From NCBI GenBank assembly GCA_051294375.1, contig CM119268.1, positions 1,167,218 through 1,231,217 of the forward strand: a stretch of 64,000 nucleotides of DNA, read 5' to 3'. This stretch comes from Paraspadella gotoi. Lineage: Eukaryota; Chaetognatha. How positions within the stretch are numbered: position 1 is the stretch's first letter; the number at the start of each line of letters is the position of its first letter. The translations under genes were made by a program, and so were the position numbers. Under the pieces are notes generated by a model that ran no database searches, was not told the origin of the DNA, and worked only from the letters and a program-made list of their open reading frames with translations. Shown piece by piece: positions 11,793 through 21,577 of the stretch.

Positions 11793-12958
11793 GAGAGAGA
11801 GAGATGTTTCCTATTCCTAAACCTTTGTTTTAATTTTTAAGCTTAAATGCTAATCCTTAACCCGAATCCAGATCACAAATCTCACCTTAATCCCAAGTCT
11901 AATCCCTATCCTAATCCCAATCCTTATCCTAATCCCTATCCTAATCCCTATCTTAATCCTTATCCTAATCCCAATCCTAATCCCTATCCTAATCTTTATC
12001 CAAATCCTTATCCTAATCCTTAACCTATGACCTAATCTTTAATTCAAAAGAATTAACTTAATTCAGAATTTAAGATAAAATGGGGCATTCTGAGAAAAAA
12101 AGGCTCAACACCTCCAACCTTTCCCCCCCCCACCCCGACCTTAACGACGGGATTGAAGTCAAAGTGGTCGAGCGCCGGACCCTCTGCTTCGCCGGATTCG
12201 CTTCCGGTTTCGCTTCCGGCGTCAACTTCCGGCGGCGGCGGCGTCGCTTCCGGCTTGCGCTCCGGCGGAAGCATTTGGCCCACGTCGAGGCGTCTGTGGA
12301 TGATAAAATAATTATTATTAATCTATAAGGTAATCATAATAAAAATGATGACCATTACAAATGGTTAAAAAAAACATACTCCTATGGCTATAGAGAGACA
12401 TGCGTGATGGGCATGGTGTTAGGCATCGCCCGACAACTGGCGCTAAGGGCTTTGGACCTGCAGTGATCACGCCATGTCACTTGCGTGTTTATGCAGACAC
12501 CATCACACTTTAACCAGCGTGATCGTGAGGGTACTGAACCTGGAACTCACGGTTGGTGAACGAGAACTTAGCTGTCCAAGCCAACGGGACGAGGTGAGTT
12601 TCACCAAGTTATACGGGAAGCGAATTTATGATTCGCGCCTCTCAGTCCTTTTTTTTTGTTTTGGGGGGGGGTCGCCCTTGCCAACAATTTTAAGCTATTT
12701 TAAGTAAAATTCCAAATAAATGATAAATCCAAATAAATTATAAATCCAAATAAATCATAAATCCCGGGTCCCGGACACACGCACACAAACACACACACAC
12801 ACACACACTCACACAGACACACACACACACAAACAAAATAATGCCGGATACAGAAACAGATGCTCCGAGATTTCGGAAGGATTTTTTTGGCTCATCTTTG
12901 TTTTTCTTCTTTTTTGTTGCTCTTTTTTCTATTTTTGAGAGAGAGAGAGATGAGAGAG

Positions 12959-13036
<78 letters not shown>

Positions 13037-14353
13037 AATCCGATATTCTTTGCGTAGGCGCGAAGGGAGAGAGGGCCGCGCTCGGCTGTAATGAAAGGAC
13101 AGAAAAATGGAAAGTATTTTTGGTTGTTCGGGCGAGCAATGTTCCAATCGTCCGATCTAAACTCTGGTGGATTTATTAAAACTCCATTAGCTAAACTTGC
13201 TCTTATTATTAACGTTATTAAAATAATCGGTGGTGATAGCTAAATGCTTTCAAGTTCACCGTCATTATTTGTCAGATGCCGTTAGAATATGTTTAATTAT
13301 GAATATGTTTAATTGTTTATCTTTCGATTGGCGAGGTCAAAGCTGTAAGTTTCTCATTGCTTCCACACTAAAAAGGCAGGGATATCAGAAAAACGCTCAC
13401 TTCCAAAGCACATGTGACAGCTGTTACGTGTTCCAATCTTGGTTCAAGCAAAACGGGAACAGCTGCAAAAATAATATGGAAAGATTGAGATTATTTAGTG
13501 AGGTAATAAAAGATATTAGCCATATTTAAAAGCCATTGGACAAAACTATGGTTTTTTTTTTGTTTGGATGGAGTATAAAGTTCATAATCCCAAAATGTGA
13601 GCGAGGATTTAAAATCTCCAACAACAACTGTTTTCCTTTTTTGTTTTCTTTTTTTTTTTTGTTTGTTGTTGTTTCGGTTTTTTCTTTCGTTAGTTGTTTT
13701 TTTTTTTTCCCGTAACGACGCGACGCAGAACTCAATAACCCACAATCCGGGTTTTTCGCGCCGACTTCTTCCGCCGTTTCCTTTTATGCCGCATTTTCAA
13801 GAATTCCCAGTCTCTTGATTTCCGGGGGAATTGGAAAGGCGCGTGGAGTGGCTGGGGGGGGGGTAGTAAGGGGGCGGTGGTTGGAGGACGGGGTAAGAAA
13901 AATGGCGGAGTGGAAGAGGCGGAGTCGCGACTGTCCTTTGGAGTTTAATCTAATTTGCATGTTGCAGTTTGATGATGAAGAAGCTTTGGTAATGAGGTCG
14001 TCGAAGTGATTTTAAATTTATCATTTAGAAACGCAGACAAAGTGGAGCTACTGCATTTTGCATGTATATGTACAACATAACTGTCATCAAGGGATGGCTT
14101 ACGAGTAGAAAGAGTCAAAGAGAGTTTGGATTGAGGTGGAAAGACGGGAATAAGGTGGTTAAGGTGGTCTTCTGGGAAGGGAAGAGGGGGGGCGAGGCGC
14201 TCAAACGGACGATTCGGAAGAACGGGAGCTTTTCTGGCAGAGATCAAAAGGCCGAAGGGAAAAAAATGGGAAAAGAATCCAAACATCAAATATCAAAACA
14301 AATCTGGGGAATTTTGAAGGAAATCGCTCGTCAGTCAGGTAAATGGAAGAGAA

Positions 14354-14445
<92 letters not shown>

Positions 14446-16989
14446 ATGGACTCTTGCCCGGCTCTTTCCGCTGGGTCGATAAGAAACCCATGAGAGAGAC
14501 AATTATGCTTTTCTAACGGACATGCTTGCTTGCTTGCTGCTTAAACGATTGATTGGCCGTCGATATGACTGTTTGATTGATAAAACCAAAAAAAAAGAGT
14601 CAGCCGCCCTAAATTTTTTTTAGTGAAGCAGTTCTATTGCTATACTAAAAAAAAGTATTATGTACAAAGTTGTAACTTTTACTATTCGGTTACGATTCAT
14701 TTGTTAAATGTAATTGAAAAAAACGGAAAAAAAAGAAAGGGAAATAACACAAATAAAAGATTCAAATAGACATATAAATAAGATTCAAATATAAGACATA
14801 CTGAGACGAAGCGATCTCAGGAGACAAATGAATTTTGATGACGACGACGACAACGACGATAACATCAGCAAGAGCGATGAAAACAAAACTACAAAAAGCA
14901 ACATAAATAGCAAAAATAAATCTGCGACAACAACAACGACAACTACTGCATCAACAATGAAAAAAAAAATCACTAAGCAACATAACCACGATAATAAACA
15001 CAATTGGTACAATAGATAATAAAAAAACTAAACCTGACGAAGTTCTTGGAGAGCTGCAGGGCCTCGTTGAGCTGCGCGGGATCGGTGGCGTCGGGGACGA
15101 AGTTCTCGATGAGATCCTGGATGTGACGCTCGAAGAACATCCTCTTCCAGGATTCGGCGAAGGCGCTGACGTCGCAGATCTCCCAACGGGAACGACAACG
15201 GCGCCGCCAATATCCCTCGTCGGCTACAAGATTGGCGGTGACCTAACAATGTTGTAATAATATATATTATTATTCATTATATTATATTATGTATACATTT
15301 TTTGGGGGATAAATTTTGCAATTTACGTAGGATACTATATTTACTATATTTACTATAAATGTTTGGATTCGTTATGAAAAGTTGATGAAAGAACTCCAAC
15401 TCTTTTTTCAAAATTTCTTTATTGAGTTGGTCAAAAATCAGGAAAACTATATTTTTAGCAGAAAATTAAATTTTAACACATTAAATATAGTTTTAAAACT
15501 TTTTTAAGAATTTTTACGAATAACTTATATTTTTTTCTATCAACTTTTGACGAGGAATTCAAATCTGTTAAAATTAAAAAAAGCCTATTTGGACAATTTA
15601 GAATTTTATAAGGATAAATATTTAAAAAATTTAAAAAAAAATAATAATTTTTTTATGAATTAATATTCATTGGTATTTCGTTGTTCAAAATTGACATTTA
15701 TTATTTTCATACGTCATACGCTCTACTGGAGTGAGGGGGGGGGTTGGGGTGTTGAAGGGGGTTGAAGGGGTTGGGGTGTTGAGGGGGAATGGAGTTGGTG
15801 GGGAGGCGTATAATACATTTATAAAATTGGTACAATAGATATAAAAAACTATCCATTCAATCAAAAAATAAGCTTGACACTGGATTCGAACTGGGATAAA
15901 GTCTCCGTCCCTCTGACGGGATAATGAGATACCAGGACCCGCCAACCTTTCAATCAGGACTCTCTCTCAGTCTAGCAACTCCCAAAGTGCTCGACTTACA
16001 TATTAATACATACATACGGTAATAATTGAGTCAAAATGAAATGAGATGAAGACTCCACGATTTTTATACCAAGTAAAGGGATTCAAAAACAAACCAGGAA
16101 AAAGGAAAAAAGGACCGAAAGAATCAATCGAAGTTGCGAAAGAGAATCATAAATAAAAAACAAAAACGGTGATTCCAATGTGTTGCGCCACAGTGACTTT
16201 GTTTTCACGTATATTTCCCTTTGATCACATGATATGACATTACATAACATAGGAGAACGCAGCGCTTGCAGTCCCTTACATTTAAGGTTTTTTTCTGTCA
16301 TAACAAATGATCAACCAACTCTAGGCAAATTATAAGCATTTTTAACCTAAGTGGGACAGACCGATGGACAGACAGACCGACAGACCGACCGAAAAGTGAT
16401 TCGTTGCGTAGCTAAAAATAAATAAAATGCAGAAAACAAAACAATAATAGAAACAAAAGCGCTTCCGCCTTCGCTGTGCCACTTTCGTCTTCCACTTTTC
16501 GCTTCTTCCTTCGCTTCCGCCTTCGCCTCCGCCTCTCCCCTTCGCCTCCGCTCCATGACGATATCGAAACCGAGAATGGGGCAATTATTTTCCACCCGCC
16601 GGCGTCAACAAGCACCATGAGAGAGAGAAGAGAGAGAGAGGAAAGAGACGAGAGAGAGCAGAGATGAGAGAGAGAGAGGAGAGAGAGTGAGTAACTAACT
16701 CCCCTTACCCTCTTCCTCTTCCCCCTTACCCCATAAACACGTGCGACTCTCCTCACCCCTCTTCCTGTTGTTTGCTTCGTGGCCAAATCGCGAGATTAGG
16801 AAAGTGAGAGATTTTGGCTTCAAAGGCGAAAATCACGATCGGAGGGAGGATTCGACGATGACGTCGACGACGACGATGACAACGACGATGACGACGACGA
16901 CGACCACGTACAACGACGATACTTTGCGATTCAAATGGTAAGAGAAATGGAACCAAGAATGGAAACCGAAAAACAGTAGGGGAGATTTG

Positions 16990-17027
<38 letters not shown>

Positions 17028-20000
17028 AAGAGAGAGAGTTGGAATCAGTCAACGACGAACAAGGGAGAGAGAGACAGAGAGACAAGATATTGTGGCTTTC
17101 GGCGGAGGCGGTCGTTCCAAACCATGACAAATATTTCGCAAAAATTAAATAAACAAACAAACAAACATTCTCAACCTTCATCGACATCGGAGAGAAAATT
17201 TATAACATTCTTTATCATAAAACAAGCTTTCTCTCACGATCGAGACAAGCAGTAAGCATGACGGAGCGAAATCGAATCAGATCAGCGTCGTTGCTTCTCG
17301 TAACGTCCGCCTTCCATCTCATCATAACGGAGATTTTTTCCGACGAACCTCAAATCCCAGTTTTCGACTGTCGAAAAACGAGGGATCACAAAGTAGCCGT
17401 TTTAGACTCACGCCACTGCGAGTCTCACCATTCCGTGAAAGAATCGTTCACGGAAATCTCGCTGCTCTACATTCCCGACGAAAAAGAAAGAGAAGCGAAA
17501 GGATGCGACTTGGAAATACGGGTTCGGGGCATCGCCTGCGGATCTTGGGCATCGCGATACCCAGAACTCGACGTGGCGGAGCAATACTCGTTAACGAGGA
17601 ATCATTGCCGCAGACTTCATCGTGGAGAGGAGATCGAAACGGAGGATTTGCCGATGGAATTTCGCGACGGGAGAGGGAATCAAAGACGAATCAAGCTCCG
17701 AGGGAAAATGGGACAAAACGACGTCGACCACGAATTGAGGAAAGTCGATGCGGCTGCCGATTGCGGGGCGGACAAACTTACCTTCGAAAATTTCGTTTTC
17801 GACGCAAAGAAAGCGAAAGTGACGACGAAACTCACCCTGTACGAGAAGAAGGTGAGGATCTCTCGTCGGCTCGATCTACTCAAAGGAAGCAGATGCGACA
17901 GGGCCAAGCAGGAATGCTTGTATCCCGGCGGCTTGCTTGTGTGGGAGGATCCGGAATGCTCGGCGGTGGTGGCGTTCGAAGGAACGGTGGCGGAGAGCGA
18001 GGACGGCATCGTGAGATCGATCGATGGGAAAGATAGAGACAGAGTCATGGAGGAATGCGTCGGAGAAGACGGCGAAAAGTGTGAGACTCTTTTTCGATCG
18101 AATTTGACGGAGACGGTTCGGATCCTGTGTTCCCAACTTTGCGACGAGCCGCTGGAATCTCCCTTCGTTATCCAGTTGACCGGAGAGAAGGTTGATATTT
18201 CCAATTGTGGCTTCGAAGTAGAAACGACCAAATCTCCCAATTTCTTTGTCAGGAGAAAAAGGAATTCGAAGCTGAGAAAAGAGTTGGAGCATCTGAAATC
18301 GTTGCAAGCGGAGGCGTACCTTCTGGCGAAAAGAAATCCCGGCAAAGGGATGACTCTGTCTCAATCGTTGCGCAGAGAGACTTGTCAGAACAGATTCGTG
18401 GAAGGTAAAGATGTTGCGACGAAGGCACGTCGCTTTCCCGCCTTCGTCACTTTAATCGATCACGGAACGATCGCCACGCTCAGGGGAAACATCTTAGTGA
18501 CGGCGAAATGCACGGCGACGTTAGCCAGTCGAAGGAAGACGGAAAAGTGCTACTTTGACATGCCGGTGACATTCCACGGAGAAGACATGTTTAGGGACTC
18601 CATACATCATCATATAGTTAATTCTTCGTTAGAGACGAAATGCGATGTACCGCCGAAGCATTTTCATCGAGGCGTCTATCGGATTAAAGAAGGTGAAGAT
18701 TTTGTCTCGTATCAAGAGTTTAATGACGACGATGACGACGACTACGACTACGACGTTGAGTATTACACACAAAACTCCTATGACGCAAATAATTACGTAA
18801 TCCTTGGGTCTGGATTAATTATCAATAATAACGGAAGCTTGGGTGGGGAAAAGCATTTGAGTGGAAACAAGAATTGGATAATTTTAGTTTTTGTTTGCCT
18901 CCTAACTTTTCTCTGCTGGATTTTTTTTTGCTTTGCGAGAGAAGAGAGAGAGATCGAGGAAGAGTTTGAGGTGGAACTCGAGTAGAGTTTGTCATCCCAT
19001 CATTACAATAACTTTCTTCGCGTCTTTCTTCGGAATAACGTCTTTTATTCTTTATAGTTTTCGAACATCCCGAAGGCGGCGCGAGCAGTCAATTAAATTT
19101 GAGGAATTTTTCCCTTCTGAACAAATGAGCAACCGAGTTTAGGGGATGTATGAGCATTTATAATGTAAGAGGGACTGACCGACGGACCGACGGATCGACC
19201 GAAAAGTGACTTATATAGAGTTGCGCCGCGAGTACTCGCGGCGTAACTCAAAAGTTGAAAAATATTGGGAATCTGGATAATCTAGGATGAATAAATTGTA
19301 CTGTGATATAGTCGCGGTTGATTGCTCACTGGGTCCTTCTATGTTAGTATCTTGAAAGGCATAAAAACTACAGTCTCTTCAAAATGTTATATTGGTTAAA
19401 CCAATTTTGTACATAATAAAAACCTGGGGACAATTTTAAGGATCAGACTCATAAAAATATTTTTAAAGATTAAAACTAAACAAATATAAATATGATCGAA
19501 ATAATATACGTAAATGTAAGAAAAAAACAGGAGGCTACAAAACAGGAGGCTACAAAACAGTAGGCTACAAAACAAATATACAATTGAGACACGTAACTAT
19601 AATGACATTGTTCTTTTCTCGCTAATCGGGACTAAACTAGACGTAGGCGTAGCATTGTAGCGTAGCATCGTAGCGTAGCATCTCCTTCATGTCGAGAAGA
19701 TTAAACCGATTTTTGAGGAAATAAACTATTTGACTATTTATATATAAGTTTTGATGAATTCTTTCGAAAGCAAAAATTATAATAGTGTACGTATCTAGCT
19801 CGTGTGACCTGAACTTTCAGAAATTCCACTGAGAAACAACTTTCTTTATACAAATTTCTTTATAAAACTAAAAAATATATATATATATATATACGTTAAT
19901 TGAAAAAAAAATGAACAACTAACGTCCTCCAGCCTCGATTCGAAGTCCCATCGCAAATCATCTTCATTCGACATTCCCCCCACAACAACCCCACCCTCTC

Positions 20001-21077
20001 CCAAGCGCACCTTCAACGGCAAATTGGTGGAGATCCTCTCCAGAACCTTGACGCGATGTTTGGGCGGGAGTTCGTCGAGCAGAGGGTTGAACTCGAAGTT
20101 GTCCACGATGTGATTGACGACGACGTCGACGAGGAGCGGGACCGTGGCCAGACTCCACTCAGGATCCTCGGCGATGATCCGTCTCATGTTGCGAGGATCC
20201 TCGGCCGGTTCCAGCGTCGTCGACGCTGCGGCGCCCGCGCCAGTCTCGCCGGCGCCGCCCGACGCCACCGAGGCGGCGCCGTTGGTAGCGACGTCCCCCG
20301 AGCGGCGGGAGGCTGGGCGAGAGGCGCGGGAAGCGACGGAGGCTTGGAAATGAAAAGCGGGCGTTTAAGTTACCTTTTACTCACCTCTTTACTCTCATTT
20401 ATCACATCCTTTTACTCACCTCTTTACTCTCATTTATCACATCATTTTACTCACCTCTTTACTCTCATTTATCACAATCATTTTACTCACCCTTTCTCAT
20501 TTATCACATCATTTTACTCACCTCTTTCTCTCATTTATCACATCCTTTTACTCACCTCTTTACTCTCATTTATCACATCATTTTACTCACCTCTTTACTG
20601 TCACTCATCGCATCATTTTACTCACCTCTTTACTCTCACTCATCGCATCATTTTACTCACCTCTTTACTCTCATTTATCACATCCTTTTACTCACCTCTT
20701 TACTCTCATTTATCACTCATTTTACTCACCTCTTTACTTCACTCATCCATCATTTTACTCACCTCTTTACTCTCACTCATCGCATCATTTTACTCACCTC
20801 TTTACTCTCATTCATCGCATCATTTTACTCACCTCTTTACTCTCACTCATCGCATCATTTTAATCACCTCTTTACTCTCACTCATACATCATTTTACTCA
20901 TTTTACTCATTTTACTCACCTCGCCCACTAGTCCCTTGTCCTTCGTTCGCCTCCACCGCCGTTGTCTCTTCCGTCGCCGCCCGTCGGAGCTGCCGGAGGT
21001 GCCGACGCGGCCGCTGACCCCGGTGCCGACGCAGGCGCCGGAGTAGCCGGTTCTGCCGATGCGTTGGCGTCCGCCAT
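8604..21077 (-). CDS. DRC5: Dynein regulatory complex subunit 5 (TCTE1-like leucine-rich-repeat protein)
   Basis: Component of the nexin-dynein regulatory complex of motile cilia and sperm flagella. Coding exons in order: 20920-21077, 20011-20342, 15034-15242, 12140-12293, 11217-11358, 10505-10696, 9895-10053, 9344-9446 and 8604-8927; about 590 residues (the human protein is about 500). Family-typical stretches in order: DPRNMRRIIAEDPEWSLATV (exon 2), RWEICDV and SWKRMFFERHI (exon 3), DHFDF (exon 4), KNCGMNFDWNLF (exon 5), RSKVDDDR then an LRR (exon 6), LRRs in exons 7-8, and GGKQLQEGM...MDLRLTDCGQESEYC (exon 9). The poorly conserved N-terminus is Ala/Pro/Ser-rich, and the tail after RERRR is Gly/Ala-rich. 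Phases agree at most junctions. Exons 1, 6 and 7 contain one-base indels, and the exon 7/8 junction is one base out of phase. This could mean sequence errors (favoured) or a decaying gene. Confidence 0.85.
9022..9087 (+). repeat. tRNA-derived SINE head (probable)
   Basis: Inside DRC5 intron 8, a box-A-like stretch (cggtggctcattgagtaa) is followed about 30 bp later by a box-B match (ggatcgattcc). There is no full cloverleaf, so this is a SINE head or tRNA pseudogene rather than a tRNA. Confidence 0.4.
9344..9446 (-). CDS. DRC5: DRC5 exon 8 (LRR)
   Basis: Acceptor gtacag, donor ccg/gtgagc. Codes for CNDMTEPVASVLANVVIHNS and SLESINLSCNKLGP, a complete LRR that matches the family at the INLSCN motif. 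It starts with one extra base although exon 7 ends on a codon boundary, so one junction base is wrong or missing. Confidence 0.8.
9895..10053 (-). CDS. DRC5: DRC5 exon 7 (LRR, with a compensated frame slip)
   Basis: It enters at phase 0 with IGLDGARALA, which continues exon 6 (LCNNQ/IGLDG) as a perfect LRR. It leaves the frame near 9,997-9,999 (one T too many) and returns near 9,964 (one G too few). Between these points the LRR consensus LEDLNLRLNCL is readable only in the shifted frame. It then runs GDEGGSAICGSLLKNSTLKV to the donor gag/gtgaga. Confidence 0.8.
10054..10504 (-). other. DRC5 intron 6 with a GC-rich block
   Basis: A GC-rich block at 10,130-10,350 (short open frames on both strands, none with splice or protein-family signals) is followed by (TA)n-like DNA at 10,360-10,390. 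The block's end (gatgccccatcccaatgggc) weakly resembles the reverse complement of DNA at 12,400-12,440, so it may be a diverged interspersed element. Confidence 0.4.
10505..10696 (-). CDS. DRC5: DRC5 exon 6 (LRR, one-base frame break)
   Basis: The incoming two bases complete a Ser codon with exon 5, giving STIK-SLSVHRSKVDDDR, the family motif. The frame runs through HPSLEALDVGHNVLGDRSAR and GKLLKRADE. One surplus base at 10,535-10,536 then shifts the frame, and the LRR continues as LRKIDLCNNQ in the next frame to the donor cag/gtggat. Without that base the exon is in phase with exon 7. Confidence 0.8.
11217..11358 (-). CDS. DRC5: DRC5 exon 5
   Basis: Acceptor ttcccag, donor aaat/gtgagc. Codes for ELPYLEELRVNYGVKNCGMN then FDWNLFNFSLQDCMLLSKCV, the most diagnostic stretch of the family (CGMNFxWNLF). 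Phases agree with both neighbours. Confidence 0.9.
11720..12035. repeat. (GA)n tract and degenerate telomere-like hexamer repeat in DRC5 intron 4
   Basis: A GA-rich tract at about 11,735-11,803 is followed at 11,885-12,035 by a hexamer array of cctaat / ccctat / ccttat units. On the other strand these read (A)TTAGG-like, resembling the arthropod telomere repeat TTAGG with one extra base. Confidence 0.75.
12140..12293 (-). CDS. DRC5: DRC5 exon 4
   Basis: Codes for RLDVGQMLPPERKPE, a Pro/Glu/Ser-rich linker and the motif DHFDFNPVVK, then the donor aag/gtcggg. The first base completes an Arg codon with the two bases left by exon 3. The family has a variable acidic linker followed by DHF at this point. 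Confidence 0.85.
12294..15033 (-). other. DRC5 intron 3
   Basis: It holds a GC-richer block at 12,390-12,640 without a gene, a (CA)n tract at 12,777-12,835, (GA)n at 12,937-13,034 and (CT)n at 14,358-14,441 (complementary to each other), T-rich runs near 13,550-13,710 and (GAC/ACA)-rich low-complexity DNA at 14,835-14,955. Apparent frames here are low-complexity translations. Confidence 0.7.
15034..15242 (-). CDS. DRC5: DRC5 exon 3
   Basis: It enters at phase 0 with VTANLVADEGYW, then CRSRWEICDV, SWKRMFFERHIQDLIENFVP and DATDP, ending NFV plus two bases at the donor cag/gtttag. The spacing of the W..CD..SWKRMFFERH block is family-typical. A heavily degraded copy lies at 27,326-27,490. Confidence 0.9.
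15243..17257 (-). other. DRC5 intron 2, part upstream of the nested glycoprotein gene
   Basis: AT-rich DNA with a G/T-rich stretch at 15,733-15,805, a possible tRNA-derived SINE on the minus strand (about 15,868-15,955, box-B-like cagttcgaatccagt), the left copy of the dispersed repeat (16,287-16,411), GAGA-rich tracts at 16,620-16,690 and 16,992-17,030 and a (GAC)n tract at 16,855-16,915. The last two lie just upstream of the nested plus-strand gene and may belong to its leader or promoter. Confidence 0.55.
16287..16411 (+). repeat. Dispersed repeat, left copy flanking the glycoprotein gene
   Basis: Aligns by eye with 19,105-19,220: acaaatga(t/g)caacc, then gagcattt/aagcattt, then a run of gaccgac units and gaccgaaaagtga. 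It ends before the palindrome (only cgttgcgtagc remains). Same orientation as the copy on the far side of the gene. Confidence 0.75.
17258..18985 (+). CDS. Envelope-type membrane glycoprotein (chuvirus-like), nested in a DRC5 intron
   Basis: Intact intronless frame of 575 codons. Residues about 9-28 form a hydrophobic signal peptide. The ectodomain follows with 18 cysteines (38, 54, 83, 94, 117, 169, 213, 220, 234, 267, 275, 291, 295, 317, 376, 418, 431, 462), N-glycosylation sequons at 282, 455 and 525, a basic cluster at 332-340, an acidic Asp/Tyr-rich stretch at 490-503, a membrane segment at about 541-560 and a short acidic tail. The Cys spacing, the W-x-D-x-x-C region near 229-234 and the two-Cys strand region at 400-462 recall chuvirus-type glycoproteins, a predicted class III fusion protein family known as endogenous copies in arthropods; this is a judgement by eye. 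No gag, polymerase or nucleoprotein frame accompanies it. It could instead be an unknown host membrane protein. An error-rich second copy lies at 29,587-31,336. Confidence 0.6.
   Translation: MTERNRIRSASLLLVTSAFHLIITEIFSDEPQIPVFDCRKTRDHKVAVLDSRHCESHHSVKESFTEISLLYIPDEKEREAKGCDLEIRVRGIACGSWASRYPELDVAEQYSLTRNHCRRLHRGEEIETEDLPMEFRDGRGNQRRIKLRGKMGQNDVDHELRKVDAAADCGADKLTFENFVFDAKKAKVTTKLTLYEKKVRISRRLDLLKGSRCDRAKQECLYPGGLLVWEDPECSAVVAFEGTVAESEDGIVRSIDGKDRDRVMEECVGEDGEKCETLFRSNLTETVRILCSQLCDEPLESPFVIQLTGEKVDISNCGFEVETTKSPNFFVRRKRNSKLRKELEHLKSLQAEAYLLAKRNPGKGMTLSQSLRRETCQNRFVEGKDVATKARRFPAFVTLIDHGTIATLRGNILVTAKCTATLASRRKTEKCYFDMPVTFHGEDMFRDSIHHHIVNSSLETKCDVPPKHFHRGVYRIKEGEDFVSYQEFNDDDDDDYDYDVEYYTQNSYDANNYVILGSGLIINNNGSLGGEKHLSGNKNWIILVFVCLLTFLCWIFFCFAREEREIEEEFEVELE
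18986..20010. other. Region after the glycoprotein gene, still inside DRC5 intron 2
   Basis: Holds the right dispersed-repeat copy, a short triplet of caggaggctacaaaa units (19,530-19,575), a gtagcgtagcat repeat near 19,645-19,682 and AT-rich DNA. No gene is seen. Possible AATAAA-type signals for the nested gene occur at about 19,289 and 19,427. Confidence 0.6.
19105..19250 (+). repeat. Dispersed repeat, right copy, with a 28-bp palindrome
   Basis: Most complete member of the family: acaaatgagcaacc, a run of accgacgg units, gaccgaaaagtgactta, then a near-perfect palindrome at 19,220-19,247 (13 of 14 arm positions pair, centred on agtact). It starts 120 bp after the stop of the glycoprotein gene. 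Confidence 0.8.
20011..20342 (-). CDS. DRC5: DRC5 exon 2
   Basis: Acceptor ttccaag, donor aag/gtgcgc. A Ser/Ala/Arg-rich start is followed by DPRNMRRIIAEDPEWSLATV, VVVNHIVDNFEFNPLLDELP and HRVKVLERISTNLPLK. It enters needing one base from exon 1 and leaves at phase 0 into VTANL of exon 3. A near-identical copy lies at about 32,370-32,700. Confidence 0.9.
20360..20919 (-). repeat. 35-bp minisatellite carrying about 15 copies of the DRC5 exon 1 splice donor
   Basis: On the sense (minus) strand the unit reads gaggtgagtaaaatgatgcg plus about 15 bp. The first unit, at 20,911-20,925, is the real exon 1 end and donor (gag/gtgagtaa). At least 14 further units with the same gag/gtgagt core fill intron 1 right up to exon 2. 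Some units are one to a few bases shorter. Confidence 0.95.
20920..21077 (-). CDS. DRC5: DRC5 exon 1 (start)
   Basis: ATG at 21,077 begins MADANASAEPATPAPASAPG, an Ala/Pro-rich start typical of a disordered N-terminus. In this frame a TAG comes just before the donor gcgag/gtgagt. One base fewer near 20,975-20,984 would instead give an open Thr/Glu/Ala-rich frame that joins exon 2 in phase. A one-base error is therefore likely; otherwise the start codon lies elsewhere. Confidence 0.6.
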
Positions 21078-21577
21078 TTGTGAATCGGCAAAAAAAAAGC
21101 TGTCTTGTCAATTTTCTAGTAAAAGTTGATCATTTCCCTTTTTTTTTTTTTTTTATATTTAATAATGTAATTTTTTAAACTATTTCAAGATATTAGTTAT
21201 TTATAACCGCGAAAACCTAATCGAGTTTGAAGAACCTTAAATTTTCAGGTTTTACTTTTAAGTTTCGATTTTTTATTTACGGACGTTGCTTGGAAACTCG
21301 ATTGTCTTTTGTTTAATTTTGCTTCGGGTCTCGAAAAAAACTTTGATCGCTAGCGACACGCAGAGGAGAAATATTCAAAAAGAATTTAATGCAGTAGTTG
21401 TTTCTCTTCAATTAATAACTAATTATTTACTATTAAAGACGTCAGATTGTTTGTATGTATATAATTTTGAAAGTCGACCCAAGATATAATATTATGAACC
21501 CAACTTGGGGCCGTCGAATGTCTTTTTAAAATTTTTAAAAAGAATTACTTCAAGTTAAAACGATCATATAATCAGTT
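21078..21577. other. DRC5 upstream region
   Basis: AT-rich, with a T run at 21,139-21,157. No clear TATA box or gene is seen on either strand. Confidence 0.5.

Noticed and set aside
14828-15019. Small Asp/Asn/Thr-rich plus-strand frame
   Set aside because: Low-complexity GAC/ACA tract inside DRC5 intron 3, ending next to the exon 3 donor.
20056-20931. 291-codon plus-strand frame with Tyr/Ser/Pro/Leu repeats
   Set aside because: Antisense of DRC5 exon 2 continued through the donor minisatellite.
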